Positions 25,923-34,877 of a stretch of DNA of 64,000 bases are shown in pieces. The DNA is from Bacillota bacterium. GTDB taxonomy: Bacteria; Bacillota; Sulfobacillia; JAJZYS01; JAJYTV01. A program made the position numbers and the translations under genes. Numbering within the stretch: the first letter of the stretch is position 1; every line of letters begins with the position of its first letter. Below the pieces are notes generated by a model. That model was not told where the DNA came from and searched no databases. It saw only the letters and a list, made by a program, of their open reading frames with translations. The DNA is taken from assembly GCA_021793645.1 (NCBI GenBank), contig JAJYSJ010000010.1:1-64000 (forward strand), in the 5' to 3' direction.

Positions 25923-26082
25923 CGTCTGGAGGACCTCCCGCCGGGCTGCGCTAGAAAGTTCCCGCCCCGCCGTCTGATATCCTGCCCTGCGGCCGTGAAG
26001 GGCCTTTTGACGGCGAAGGGGCCCCATGCTACCGTAAAGGGACGTGAAGGCCCGGCATTGATGGAAGGCGGAGAGCCAAGTC

Positions 26083-27885
26083 TTGAAGGGCCAGCAGGAT
26101 CAGATTCGCAACTTCTGCATCATCGCCCATATCGACCACGGCAAGTCGACGCTCGCCGACCGCCTGATCGAGGCGACCGGCACCCTTGCCGCGCGCGATA
26201 TGCAAGAACAGGTGCTCGACTCGATGGAACTTGAGCGCGAGCGCGGCATCACGATCAAGGCGCAGGCCGTCCGCCTCGACTACGCGCGCGAGGGCGGCGA
26301 GCGCTTCGAATTGAACCTGATCGACACCCCGGGCCACGTCGACTTCTCCTACGAGGTCTCGCGCTCGCTCGCCGCTTGCGAAGGGGCGCTCCTCGTGATC
26401 GACGCGGCGCAGGGCGTCGAGGCCCAGACGCTTGCGAACCTCTACCTTGCGCTTGAGCACGACCTTGAGATCATCCCGGTGATCAACAAGATCGACCTGC
26501 CGCAGGCGGACCCGGACCGCGTGCGGCGGGAGCTGCAGCAGATCGGCATCGACCCCGCTACCGCCGTGCTCGCCTCCGCGAAGGAGGGCACAGGCATCGG
26601 GGATATCCTCGAGGCGATCGTCGACCGCGTGCCGCCGCCGTCAGGCGACGAGGCGGCCGTGCTGCAGGCACTCGTCTTCGATTCGCACTTTGATCCCTAC
26701 CGCGGCGTCGTCTGCCATGTCCGGCTCGTTGCGGGCTCCCTGCGGCTCGGTGCGCGCATCCGCCTGATGGCGACGGGGGCCGCCTACGAAGTGACGGACC
26801 TAGGCACCTTCCGCCCCGCACCGACGGCTGCGGACGCCCTCGAGACCGGGGAGGTCGGCTACTTCGCCGCAGGCATCAAGAACGTGCGCGACGCGCGCGT
26901 CGGCGACACGGTGACGACGGCGGAGCGCGGCGCTACGCAGCCGCTGCCGGGCTACCGGCCGGCCGTGCCGATGGTCTTCGCGGGCCTCTACCCGAGTGAG
27001 CCGAGCAGGTACGACGTGCTGCGCGAGGCGCTGGAGCGCCTGCAATTGAACGACGCGGCGCTCTCCTTCGAGCCGGAGACGTCGGGCGCCCTCGGCTTCG
27101 GCTTCCGCTGCGGCTTCCTTGGCCTGCTGCACCTCGAGATCGTGCAGGAGCGCCTCGAGCGCGAGTACGACATGGATCTCGTCGTCACGGCGCCAAGCGT
27201 CGTCTACACCATCCACTACCAGGGCGGGGTCGTCGAGCGGATCGAGAACCCGGCCGCGCTGCAGCCTGAGCGCGGCATCGAGGAGATCGAGGAGCCCTAC
27301 GTCGAGGCGACGGTGATCGCGCCGACGGGCTACATCGGACCCGCAATGGAGCTTTGCCAGGAACGGCGCGGCCAGTTCAAGACAATCGACTATCCCTCGC
27401 CCGACCGCGCGGTGCTCACGTACTTTCTGCCGCTTGGCGAGATCATGTACGACTTCTTCGACCAGCTCAAATCGAGAACGCGCGGCTACGCCTCCCTGGA
27501 CTACCAGTTGATCGGCGAGCGGCCGGGAGACCTCGTGCGGGTCGACGTGCTGCTGAACAACGAAGTGGTGGACGCGCTCTCCTTCATCGTGCACCGCGAC
27601 CAGGCGGCATCCCAGGGCAGGGCCGTCTGCGAGAAGCTGCGCGAGGTGATCCCCCGCCAGCTCTTCGACGTGCCGATACAGGCCGCCGTCGGCGGCCGCG
27701 TCCTGGCGCGCGAGACGATCCGCGCACTGCGCAAGGACGTCCTGGCGAAGTGCTACGGCGGTGACATCTCGAGGAAGCGCAAGCTTTTGGAGAAGCAGAA
27801 GGAAGGCAAGAAGCGGATGCGCCGCCTCGGCCAGGTGGAGGTGCCGCAGGAGGCGTTCATGGCCGTCCTGCGCCGCGGTGACTGA
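26083..27885 (+). CDS. lepA: Elongation factor 4 (LepA)
   Basis: A 600-residue translational GTPase that promotes ribosome biogenesis and back-translocation under stress. It has G1 HIDHGKST, G2 and G3 in RGITIK and DTPGHVDF, G4 NKIDLP and G5 ASAKEGTG. The LepA-specific C-terminal domain follows ([42 protein letters not shown]). The length is exactly that of the family. TTG 26083 begins [29 protein letters not shown] is upstream. It overlaps hemW by 8 nt, so the two are translationally coupled, as in many Bacillota. Confidence 0.96.
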   Translation: MKGQQDQIRNFCIIAHIDHGKSTLADRLIEATGTLAARDMQEQVLDSMELERERGITIKAQAVRLDYAREGGERFELNLIDTPGHVDFSYEVSRSLAACEGALLVIDAAQGVEAQTLANLYLALEHDLEIIPVINKIDLPQADPDRVRRELQQIGIDPATAVLASAKEGTGIGDILEAIVDRVPPPSGDEAAVLQALVFDSHFDPYRGVVCHVRLVAGSLRLGARIRLMATGAAYEVTDLGTFRPAPTAADALETGEVGYFAAGIKNVRDARVGDTVTTAERGATQPLPGYRPAVPMVFAGLYPSEPSRYDVLREALERLQLNDAALSFEPETSGALGFGFRCGFLGLLHLEIVQERLEREYDMDLVVTAPSVVYTIHYQGGVVERIENPAALQPERGIEEIEEPYVEATVIAPTGYIGPAMELCQERRGQFKTIDYPSPDRAVLTYFLPLGEIMYDFFDQLKSRTRGYASLDYQLIGERPGDLVRVDVLLNNEVVDALSFIVHRDQAASQGRAVCEKLREVIPRQLFDVPIQAAVGGRVLARETIRALRKDVLAKCYGGDISRKRKLLEKQKEGKKRMRRLGQVEVPQEAFMAVLRRGD

Positions 27886-29023
27886 GCCCTTCGGCGCCTA
27901 CGTCCACTTGCCGTACTGCCCCTACAAGTGCCACTACTGCGACTTCAACGCCTACCGCCTGCCGCGGGCGGAGGGCGCCCGCGCCGATATGGCGCAGGCG
28001 ATCGCCTCGGAGATCGCGCAGGCACCGGGGCTCGATGCGTCGCGCCGCGTCACCTCCATCTTCTTCGGCGGCGGCACGCCGAGCCTGTTCCGGCCGGGAG
28101 AGATCCGAGCGATCATCGAGGCCCTGCGCAGCCGCTACGACGTCTCCTCCGCCGCGGAGGTGACGCTGGAGTGCAACCCCGGCACCGTAGACCTCTCCAG
28201 CCTGCGCGCCCTGCGGCGGGCGGGAGTCAACCGCCTCTCGATCGGGGCGCAGAGCTTTTCGGCGGAGACGCTGCGGCGCATCGGCCGCCTGCATACGCCG
28301 GAGGAGACGCGGGATGCCGTCCGGGCCGCCCGCGCCGCCGGCTTCAACAATATCTCCCTCGACGTCATCTACGGCCTCCCTGGCGAAGCCCCGGAGGACT
28401 CGCTGCGCAGCGTCCAGGAGGCGATCTCGCTGGGTATCGAGCATCTGTCCGCCTATGCACTCGAACTCGAGAGCGGGACGCTCTTCGGGCGCCTTGCGGC
28501 GCGCGGTGAACTGCCCCTGCCCCAGGAGGAGGACGTAGTGCGCGCGGGGGATCTTGTCGCTCAGGCCTGCGAGCGAGCGGGACTTGCACGCTACGAAGTG
28601 TCGAACTTCGCGCGATCCGGAAGACGGGCGCGGCATAACATGCTCTACTGGCACCAGGGCTCCTACCGCGGCTTCGGCCCCGGCGCGCATTCACACCTGT
28701 TCGGCAGGCGCTTTTGGAACGTCTCGCCGCCGGGAGAGTACCTGCGGCGCGTCGCGGCGGGCGGGGAGGCGGTGGAGGATGAGGAAGTCCTCTCGCCAAC
28801 AGCGCAGATGGGCGAATGGGTGTATCTTCGCCTGCGCCTATCGGAAGGCTTCTCGCTCGCCTCCTTCGCGCGCCGCTTCGGCCGGCCGCTCGATGCGGCG
28901 TACCCGGGTGTGCGCGAGACGCTCTGCGCCCAGGGCCTCCTCGAGGCGGTCCCTCTATGGGTGCGGCCGACCCCAAAGGGCCGCTGGCTGCTCCATCGCG
29001 TCGCGGAGCCATTCCTGGCTTGA
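27878..29023 (+). CDS. hemW: Haem chaperone HemW (radical SAM)
   Basis: A 381-residue radical SAM protein related to coproporphyrinogen III dehydrogenase HemN but of the HemW type, a haem-binding chaperone for respiratory proteins. The [4Fe-4S] motif YCPYKCHYC near residue 17 is followed by DFN, and FFGGGTPSL and NPGT motifs follow. RLSIGAQSF and [10 protein letters not shown] complete the barrel. GTG 27878 overlaps the end of lepA. The C-terminal winged-helix segment is complete. Older annotations would call it hemN; the single extra Cys pattern favours HemW. Confidence 0.9.
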   Translation: MTEPFGAYVHLPYCPYKCHYCDFNAYRLPRAEGARADMAQAIASEIAQAPGLDASRRVTSIFFGGGTPSLFRPGEIRAIIEALRSRYDVSSAAEVTLECNPGTVDLSSLRALRRAGVNRLSIGAQSFSAETLRRIGRLHTPEETRDAVRAARAAGFNNISLDVIYGLPGEAPEDSLRSVQEAISLGIEHLSAYALELESGTLFGRLAARGELPLPQEEDVVRAGDLVAQACERAGLARYEVSNFARSGRRARHNMLYWHQGSYRGFGPGAHSHLFGRRFWNVSPPGEYLRRVAAGGEAVEDEEVLSPTAQMGEWVYLRLRLSEGFSLASFARRFGRPLDAAYPGVRETLCAQGLLEAVPLWVRPTPKGRWLLHRVAEPFLA

Positions 29024-29049
29024 CAGCCGTTTTGCTTGCATGCTACGGT
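29020..29049 (+). promoter_or_regulatory. Sigma-A promoter of the hrcA operon
   Basis: TTGACA (29020-29025), an 18-nt spacer and TACGGT (29044-29049) lie directly upstream of the CIRCE element, the usual arrangement for HrcA-repressed promoters. The -35 box overlaps the hemW stop. Confidence 0.65.
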
Positions 29050-29053
29050 CAAC

Positions 29054-29080
29054 GTAGCACTCTTGTAAGCTGAGTGCTAA
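29054..29080 (+). promoter_or_regulatory. CIRCE operator for HrcA
   Basis: GTAGCACTC (29054-29062), nine bases, GAGTGCTAA (29072-29080): the classical TTAGCACTC-N9-GAGTGCTAA inverted repeat with one mismatch at the first base. It would let HrcA repress its own operon until heat stress. It ends 13 nt before the hrcA start codon. Confidence 0.92.
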
Positions 29081-29092
29081 GGGGGCGCTGCT

Positions 29093-30103
29093 GTGGTTCT
29101 CGACGAGCGCAAAGGCATGGTGCTCCGCGCCATCGTCGAAGATTACGTCGCGTCTGCGGAGCCGATCGGCTCGCGCACGCTGGCCCGTACGCACAATCTC
29201 GGCGTAAGCTCCGCGACGATTCGCAATGAAATGGCCGACCTCGAGGCGCTCGGTCTGCTCGACAAGCCCCACACCTCTGCGGGACGCGTCCCGTCCGACC
29301 GCGGCTACAGGCTCTACGTCGACCGGCTGATGGAGCCGGTCGGACTGGCGGAGCATGAGTTCCTGCAGATCCAGGGACTATACCTCAGCCGCGTGCGCGA
29401 GATGGAGTACCTGATCGCGCAGACGATGCGGCTGCTCACGAACGCCGGGGACTTCATGACGCTGGCGGTCGGGCCGGAACTGCGCCGGGCCGTGCTGATG
29501 CGCATCGAAGCCGTGGCGGCCGACGAAGGCCGCATGGCCCTCGTCCTCGTTACGGACTACTACGTGCAGCACCGTATGATCGAACTGCCGGACGACCTCG
29601 ACCCGGAGAGTCTGCGGCGCACCTTGAGGGACCTCTCGGAGCGCCTGCGCGGCCTGACGGTCGAGAAGATCAACCGCTCGATCCTCGAGCTGGTCGCGCG
29701 CGAACTGAGTGGCAGGATCTACGATGAGCTGATCCAGTTCCTGCACGACTGCCTCGCACCCAGCGAGGGGGAGCGTCTGCACATTTCGGGCACCTCGAAC
29801 TTCCTCAGCCAGCCGGAGTTCCGAGAGGCGGACCGCATCCGCGCCGCGGTTCAGCTGATCGAGCAGGAATCGCTCCTCGGAGACCTCCTGCGCGGCGCCT
29901 CGGGCGCCGGGGTGCAGGTGCGGATCGGCCAGGAGAACCCGATGCCGTCGGCGAGAGACCTTTCCATCGTGACGATCGGGATCGAGCGCGGCGGCGAGAT
30001 GTTCGCGCGTTTCGGGCTCGTCGCGCCGAAGCGCATGGATTACGCGCGGGCGCTGGCGCTCGCACAGAGGGTTTGGCAGGCGCTGGACGAGGCGATCAAC
30101 TGA
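29093..30103 (+). CDS. hrcA: Heat-inducible transcription repressor HrcA
   Basis: A 336-residue repressor binding CIRCE. It has an N-terminal winged helix (ERKGMVLRAIVEDYVASAEPIGSRTL, then VSSATIRNEMADLEALGLLDKPHTSAGRVPSDRGYR), a GAF-like central domain and a C-terminal dimerisation part ending FGLVAPKRMDYARALALAQRVW. GTG 29093 follows AAGGGGG and the CIRCE. In Bacillota the operon normally continues grpE, dnaK, dnaJ; here dnaK is absent. HrcA activity usually depends on GroEL, encoded elsewhere. Confidence 0.95.
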   Translation: MVLDERKGMVLRAIVEDYVASAEPIGSRTLARTHNLGVSSATIRNEMADLEALGLLDKPHTSAGRVPSDRGYRLYVDRLMEPVGLAEHEFLQIQGLYLSRVREMEYLIAQTMRLLTNAGDFMTLAVGPELRRAVLMRIEAVAADEGRMALVLVTDYYVQHRMIELPDDLDPESLRRTLRDLSERLRGLTVEKINRSILELVARELSGRIYDELIQFLHDCLAPSEGERLHISGTSNFLSQPEFREADRIRAAVQLIEQESLLGDLLRGASGAGVQVRIGQENPMPSARDLSIVTIGIERGGEMFARFGLVAPKRMDYARALALAQRVWQALDEAIN

Positions 30104-30105
30104 AC

Positions 30106-30132
30106 GGCGCCCGGCGGCTACCGCCGGGCGCC
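30106..30132 (+). terminator. Hairpin between hrcA and grpE
   Basis: GGCGCCCGGCGG (30106-30117) and CCGCCGGGCGCC (30121-30132) pair around CTA. No U-run follows, so it may be an mRNA processing or partial attenuation site that alters hrcA versus grpE levels rather than a full stop. Confidence 0.55.
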
Positions 30133-30149
30133 CCGTTGGAGGGAACCAG

Positions 30150-30671
30150 GTGAGCGAGAAGAGCCGCCCAGAGGAAGAGGAAACGCTGCAAGAGGACGCG
30201 CCCCAGGCTGCCCAGTCCGGGGAGGGCGAGGGGGCAGAGGCGCTGCTCTTGCGCATCGCGGAACTTGAGCAGCAGAACCTGCGCCTCCTCGCAGACTTTG
30301 ACAACTTCCGCCGTCGCCAAAGCCGCGCCGAGCAGGAACTGCGCGCGCGCGCCTACGAGGATGCCGTCGCGGCGCTGCTGCCGCTCGCGGACGACCTCGA
30401 GCGCGCACTGCAGGCGGCGGCGGAGGACGACCCCCTGCGCGCCGGCGTCGCAATGGTCGAGCGCTCGCTGCAAGGAGTCCTGCAGCGCTTCGGCGCGCAG
30501 CCGATCGCGGCCCTCGGGCTGCCCTTCGACCCCACGCTGCACGAAGCCGTGGCCGAGGACGAGAGCGATCTTCCACCCGGCACCGTGACGGCCGAGCTGC
30601 GCCGCGGCTACCGCATTGAGGATCGCGTCGTGCGTCCCGCCATGGTGCGGGTCGCGCGGGCCCGAGAGTGA
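30150..30671 (+). CDS. grpE: Nucleotide exchange factor GrpE
   Basis: A 173-residue co-chaperone that releases ADP from DnaK. It has an acidic N-terminus, a long coiled coil ([26 protein letters not shown]), the family signature [46 protein letters not shown] and a C-terminal beta domain. GTG 30150 follows TTGGAGGG. The next gene is dnaJ, 10 nt downstream; dnaK, which normally lies between them, is missing. Confidence 0.95.
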   Translation: MSEKSRPEEEETLQEDAPQAAQSGEGEGAEALLLRIAELEQQNLRLLADFDNFRRRQSRAEQELRARAYEDAVAALLPLADDLERALQAAAEDDPLRAGVAMVERSLQGVLQRFGAQPIAALGLPFDPTLHEAVAEDESDLPPGTVTAELRRGYRIEDRVVRPAMVRVARARE

Positions 30672-30681
30672 GGGACGCCTG

Positions 30682-31806
30682 ATGGCGAAGGACTACTACG
30701 AAGTGCTGGGCGTGCCCCGCGGCGCGTCCGAGGAAGAAATCAAGAAGGCCTTCCGCCAGCTGGCAAGGGAGCACCACCCGGACCGCAACCCCGGCGACAC
30801 GACGGCGGAGGACCGCTTCAAGGAAATCAATGAGGCGTATTCCGTGCTCTCCGACCCGGAAAAGCGCGCCCGCTTCGACCAGTTCGGCTCCGCGGACGGT
30901 CCAGCGCCGGGTGCGGGGGGATTCGGCGGCGGATTCGGTGGCCAAAGCCCCTTCGGGGACATCGGCGACATCTTCGACGCCTTCTTCGGCGGCGGCGGCG
31001 GCGGTCAGCGCCGCAGCGGACCCGCGCGCGGCGAGGACCTGCGCGTCGACATGGAACTGACCCTTGAAGACTGCTTTCACGGCGTGGAACGCGAGGTGCG
31101 CGTCAATCGCCAGGAGAGCTGCTCCGCCTGCCAGGGAACGGGGGGCAGGAACGGAGAGCGGCCGGTGCGCTGCGCGCGCTGCGGGGGCACGGGTCAGGTG
31201 CAGCAGGCGCGGGACACGGCCTTCGGACGCTTCGTCACCGCGCGGCCGTGCCCGGTCTGTCACGGAGCGGGCCAGACCGTCAAGGATCCCTGCCCGACCT
31301 GCCACGGCAGCGGGCTCCAGCGCCGCACGCGCAGCCTCAAGGTGCGCATTCCGGCCGGCGTCGGGGATGGCGCGCGCGTGCGCCTCTCGGGCGAGGGGGA
31401 GCTGGGCCAGCGCGGCGGACCGGCGGGAGACCTCTACGTCTTTGTGCGCGAACGCGCGCACGACCGGTTGACGCGCCATGGATCCGACCTGCACGTCGAG
31501 CTAGGGATCGGCTTCCCGGAGGCGGCGCTCGGCGAGGAGTTCGACCTCGAGGGGATCGACGGTCCCGTCAAGGTGAAGGTAGGAGAAGGAACGCAGAGCG
31601 GGCAAGAGATCAGGCTGCGCGGCAAGGGCATGCCGCACTTGCGCGGCGGCGGGCGAGGCGATCTCGTCGTGCACGTCGCGCTGCGGGTGCCGCGCCGGCT
31701 CTCCTCCGAGGAGCGCGAGCTGCTGCAGCGGCTCAAGGAACTCCACAGCAAGGGTGGCGACGATGACAAGGGCTTCTTCGGCCGGGTCAAGGACGCGTTC
31801 CGCTGA
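30682..31806 (+). CDS. dnaJ: Chaperone DnaJ (class A Hsp40)
   Basis: A 374-residue class A J-protein. The J domain begins [12 protein letters not shown] and has the HPD motif in [12 protein letters not shown] Gly/Phe-rich linker ([15 protein letters not shown]) follows, then four zinc repeats [24 protein letters not shown] and CPTCHGSG, then the substrate-binding C-terminal domains. ATG 30682 follows GAGGGA. It delivers clients to DnaK and stimulates its ATPase. The dnaK gene is not in this window. Confidence 0.96.
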   Translation: MAKDYYEVLGVPRGASEEEIKKAFRQLAREHHPDRNPGDTTAEDRFKEINEAYSVLSDPEKRARFDQFGSADGPAPGAGGFGGGFGGQSPFGDIGDIFDAFFGGGGGGQRRSGPARGEDLRVDMELTLEDCFHGVEREVRVNRQESCSACQGTGGRNGERPVRCARCGGTGQVQQARDTAFGRFVTARPCPVCHGAGQTVKDPCPTCHGSGLQRRTRSLKVRIPAGVGDGARVRLSGEGELGQRGGPAGDLYVFVRERAHDRLTRHGSDLHVELGIGFPEAALGEEFDLEGIDGPVKVKVGEGTQSGQEIRLRGKGMPHLRGGGRGDLVVHVALRVPRRLSSEERELLQRLKELHSKGGDDDKGFFGRVKDAFR

Positions 31807-32695
31807 ACTGCGCCTCGAGGTTTCCTGTGCGCAAGAGGCTGTGGAGGCCGTGGCGGAGATCTTGCGGGAACAGGGGGCGCCTGGCGTCGCGATCGAGGGG
31901 CTGACCTGGCCCGTCTCCGGCGACGACGTGTCCCCCCTGCCCAGCAGCGAGGGCCCGGCGCGCGTCTTCTCCGTCGTGCCCGCGCGCGGTGCACAGGCCA
32001 TGCACCGGGCGGTACAGGAGGAGATCCGGCGCCGCATCGCGCCCATCTTCGGACCGGCCCGCGCGGCCCTGTCGCAGGTGTCGGCCGCGGACTGGGTCGA
32101 AAACTACCGGCGCACCGTGCGCCCGGCGCTCGTCGCGCCGGGCCTTGTCGTCGCACCGCCCTGGGTGGATGAAGCGCAGGCGCGCACGGAGGGCGGCCGC
32201 ATTCTCTGGATCGAGCCCGGCGCGGCATTCGGGACGGGGGACCACCCGTCGACTCGCACGACGCTGCGCGCCGGCCTCGCGGTGCTGCGGGCAGGCGACG
32301 ACGTCATCGACCTCGGCTGCGGCACGGGGATCCTCGGTGCAGCCGCGCTGCTTCACGGCGCGGGACGCCTGCGCGCCTACGACCTCGACCTCATGGCGGT
32401 GAAGGCTTCGCGCGACACGCTAAGGCGGAACGGCCTTCAGGGCTCGGTGCGGCGCGGTCCCCTGCCGCCAGGTGCGCGCCCGGCTGATCTCGTGTTTGCG
32501 AATCTCAGCGGGTCCGCGCTGCGCCCGCTGCTCTTGGCGCTGCTGCGGGCGGTCAGACCAGGCGGCCACGTCGTCCTGGGCGGCGTGCTGCGCGAGGATG
32601 AGGGGTTCGAAGCGGCCTGCATGGCCGCCGGCTTTACACTTGCGCTGCGCGAGACCGAAGGCGACTGGCAGGCCCTTTGTTGCCAAAGGCCCTAG
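31763..32695 (+). CDS. prmA: Ribosomal protein L11 methyltransferase
   Basis: A 310-residue SAM-dependent enzyme that trimethylates L11. The N-terminal domain begins about residue 15 ([31 protein letters not shown]), and the catalytic domain has [16 protein letters not shown] and [19 protein letters not shown], then [14 protein letters not shown] (the N-L motif). ATG 31763 overlaps dnaJ by 44 nt; GTG 31754 is an alternative. The overlap makes coupling likely. rsmE, which normally follows, is absent; the next gene is ddl. Confidence 0.9.
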   Translation: MTRASSAGSRTRSAELRLEVSCAQEAVEAVAEILREQGAPGVAIEGLTWPVSGDDVSPLPSSEGPARVFSVVPARGAQAMHRAVQEEIRRRIAPIFGPARAALSQVSAADWVENYRRTVRPALVAPGLVVAPPWVDEAQARTEGGRILWIEPGAAFGTGDHPSTRTTLRAGLAVLRAGDDVIDLGCGTGILGAAALLHGAGRLRAYDLDLMAVKASRDTLRRNGLQGSVRRGPLPPGARPADLVFANLSGSALRPLLLALLRAVRPGGHVVLGGVLREDEGFEAACMAAGFTLALRETEGDWQALCCQRP

Positions 32696-32740
32696 GAATG
32701 CCGCCTTCGGCGTACGAATAGAATCGACGGGGGTGGTGCG

Positions 32741-33799
32741 TTGTCCGGGCGCATTCGCGTCGCAGTCGTGTTCGGCGGGCAGTCTGCGGAACACAGTGTC
32801 TCGCTCCAGTCGGCGCGCTTCGTGCTGTCCGCGCTGGATCCGTCGCGGTTTGAGGTCCTGCCGATCGGGATTACGGGCGAGGGGCGGTTCCTTGTGGGCG
32901 GCGACCCCTTGAAGTCGCTCTCGGGCGAGGCGGCGGAGTCGAAGTCGACAGAGCTTGCCGTCACGCAGGCCGCGGCCCAGATGGCGGGCGTCGACGTCGT
33001 CTTCCCGGTGCTGCACGGCCCGCACGGCGAGGACGGCACGCTGCAGGGCTTTCTCGAGCTTGCGGGCGTGCCGTACGTCGGCGCCGGTGTGCTCGGCTCG
33101 GCCGTCGGGATGGACAAGGCCGTGATGAAGATGGTCTTCGCCCAGGCGGGACTGCCGATCGTGCCGTGGCGCCTCCTTCTGCGCAGCGAACTCGGCGATG
33201 ACGCCCTCGTCGCAGCGCGTCTCGCGGGTTTGCAGTACCCGCTCTTCGTGAAGCCGGCAAACATGGGCTCCTCCGTCGGAATCTCGCGCGCCGCAGGCCC
33301 CGAAGACATCGGCAAGGCCCTCTTCGCCGCAGCGCAGCACGATCGGCGCATCGTCGTCGAGCAGGGCGTCGACGCGCGCGAGATCGAGTGCGGCGTGCTG
33401 GGGAACGACCATCCCGAGGCGTCCGTCGTCGGAGAAGTGCTCTCATCCGGCGAATTCTACGACTTTCAGGCGAAGTACGACGGCTCGTCGGGCCTCGAGA
33501 TCCCCGCAAAAGTGCCCCCGGCGGTCGCGGAGGAGATCCGCGGCTATGCGGTGCGCGCGTTCCAGGCCGTCGATGCGGCCGGAATGGCGCGCGTCGACTT
33601 CTTCCTCGAACGCGGCACCGATCGCGTCTACTTGAACGAGATCAACACGATCCCCGGCTTCACGCGGTTTTCGATGTTCCCGCTGCTTTGGCAGGCCACG
33701 GGCGTCGCTTTCGATGCACTCTGCGCGCGCCTCGTCGACCTCGCGCTTGCGCGCGCCGCGGAGAGGAATCCGGGCGGCCAGGCAGAATCGCCGAGATAG
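32741..33799 (+). CDS. ddl: D-alanine--D-alanine ligase
   Basis: A 352-residue ATP-grasp ligase that makes D-Ala-D-Ala for peptidoglycan. Signatures are VVFGGQSAEHSVSLQSA (N-terminal HGGxSxEHxVS-like), VFPVLHGPHGEDGTLQG, the ATP-binding LFVKPANMGSSVGIS, and the metal site ARVDFFLERGTDRVYLNEINTIPGFT. TTG 32741 follows GGGGGTGG. In Bacillus this gene lies elsewhere, so its place between prmA and the HIT gene is peculiar to this lineage. The phenol-type selectivity residue (KYDGSSG loop) suggests D-Ala rather than D-Lac, but I am not certain. Confidence 0.93.
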   Translation: MSGRIRVAVVFGGQSAEHSVSLQSARFVLSALDPSRFEVLPIGITGEGRFLVGGDPLKSLSGEAAESKSTELAVTQAAAQMAGVDVVFPVLHGPHGEDGTLQGFLELAGVPYVGAGVLGSAVGMDKAVMKMVFAQAGLPIVPWRLLLRSELGDDALVAARLAGLQYPLFVKPANMGSSVGISRAAGPEDIGKALFAAAQHDRRIVVEQGVDAREIECGVLGNDHPEASVVGEVLSSGEFYDFQAKYDGSSGLEIPAKVPPAVAEEIRGYAVRAFQAVDAAGMARVDFFLERGTDRVYLNEINTIPGFTRFSMFPLLWQATGVAFDALCARLVDLALARAAERNPGGQAESPR

Positions 33800-33809
33800 A
33801 GGTGGATCG

Positions 33810-34151
33810 ATGGACTGCATTTTTTGCGGCATCGCCAACAAAAGCGTGCCGACGCAGCTGGTGCACGAGGACGAGCGCGTTGTGGCATTTCGGGACTTGA
33901 ACCCGCAGGCCCCGACGCACCTCCTGATCATCCCAAAGGCGCATTACGCGTCCATTCAGGATGTTCCCCCCGAGGATCTCGGCATCGTGGGCGAACTGGT
34001 GGCCGTCGCGCAGGATTTGGCACGCGAGCGTGGAATATGGCCCTCAGGATATCGACTCGTAGTCAACACGGGACCGCAGGGGGGCCAAACGGTCGGTCAC
34101 CTGCACGTTCATTTGCTCGCTGGCCGCCAGATGATGTGGCCGCCGGGCTAG
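33810..34151 (+). CDS. HIT-family (HINT-like) nucleotide-binding protein
   Basis: A 113-residue histidine triad protein. It starts DCIFCGIANKSVPTQLVHED, contains HLLIIPKAHYAS, and has the catalytic triad HLHVHLLAG near the C-terminus. HINT proteins hydrolyse purine nucleoside phosphoramidates. The two Cys of CIFC with later His may form a zinc site. ATG 33810 follows AGAGGTGG. It lies 10 nt after ddl and just before the rpsU promoter, the same position as in many Bacillota. Confidence 0.92.
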   Translation: MDCIFCGIANKSVPTQLVHEDERVVAFRDLNPQAPTHLLIIPKAHYASIQDVPPEDLGIVGELVAVAQDLARERGIWPSGYRLVVNTGPQGGQTVGHLHVHLLAGRQMMWPPG

Positions 34152-34156
34152 ATTGT

Positions 34157-34185
34157 TGACGACAACAGTCTCTGTGCGTATACTC
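34157..34185 (+). promoter_or_regulatory. Sigma-A promoter of rpsU-yqeY
   Basis: TTGACG (34157-34162), 17-nt spacer, TATACT (34180-34185): close to consensus. rpsU starts 39 nt downstream. Confidence 0.8.
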
Positions 34186-34224
34186 GGCTAGATTAGCGTT
34201 CGGCGCGAGGGGAGGTTTGGCTCC

Positions 34225-34401
34225 ATGTCTGAGGTCAAGGTTGGCAAGAATGAGACGTTGGAACAAGCCCTTCGCCGCTTCAAGCGCCAATGTCAGCGCG
34301 CCGGGGTCCTCTCCGAGGTACGCAGGCGCGAACATTACGACAAGCCTAGCGTCCGCCGCAAGAAGAAGTCGGAGGCAGCGCGCAAGCGCCGTCACGGCTA
34401 A
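34225..34401 (+). CDS. rpsU: 30S ribosomal protein S21
   Basis: A 58-residue protein: [37 protein letters not shown], then a basic tail [17 protein letters not shown]. This is the standard S21 pattern of Bacillota. S21 helps initiate translation and base pairing with the anti-Shine-Dalgarno. ATG 34225 follows GGGGAGG. It has its own promoter and is followed 18 nt later by yqeY, the usual pairing. Confidence 0.95.
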   Translation: MSEVKVGKNETLEQALRRFKRQCQRAGVLSEVRRREHYDKPSVRRKKKSEAARKRRHG

Positions 34402-34419
34402 GCGGGAGGTACCGTAGAG

Positions 34420-34872
34420 TTGCTCAAGTCTCGGCTTGAGGAAGACATGCGCGCTGCGATGCGTTTGAAGGAGGCGGGCAAAGCCCGCCTCTCTGTCCTT
34501 CGCATGGCACTTGCGGCCATCAAGAACCTGGAGATCGACAAGAAGCGTCCGCTCGAGGACGCGGAAGTTTTGGACGTGCTCGCCCGCGAGGTGAAGAGCC
34601 GCCGCGACGTCCTGCCGGACTACGAGCGGTCGGGACGCCCTGACCTCGTCCAGAAGCTGCAGGACGAGATCGCGCTTTTGCAGGAGTACCTGCCGCAGCA
34701 GGCGACCGACGAGGAGATCATGGCGCTCGTGCAGGCGCGGATCGCCGCCGTCGGCGCACAGGGCCCGCGGGACCTCGGCAAGGTGATGGGTCCCCTGATG
34801 CAGGAGCTGCGCGGCAAGGCGGATGGCAGCCGCGTGCAGGAACTGGTCAAGCGCGCACTGGGCGCGGGCTGA
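34420..34872 (+). CDS. yqeY: GatB/YqeY domain protein
   Basis: A 150-residue all-helical protein with a YqeY domain related to the tail of GatB. Seen are LEEDMRAAMRLKEAGKARLSVLRMALAAIKNLEIDKK, YLPQQATDEEIMALV and DLGKVMGPLMQELRGKADGSRVQELVKRAL. The K-A-D-G motif is typical. It may bind tRNA or act in amidotransfer, but the function is unproven. TTG 34420 follows GGGAGGT. Cotranscribed with rpsU. Confidence 0.9.
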   Translation: MLKSRLEEDMRAAMRLKEAGKARLSVLRMALAAIKNLEIDKKRPLEDAEVLDVLAREVKSRRDVLPDYERSGRPDLVQKLQDEIALLQEYLPQQATDEEIMALVQARIAAVGAQGPRDLGKVMGPLMQELRGKADGSRVQELVKRALGAG

Positions 34873-34877
34873 GCGCG

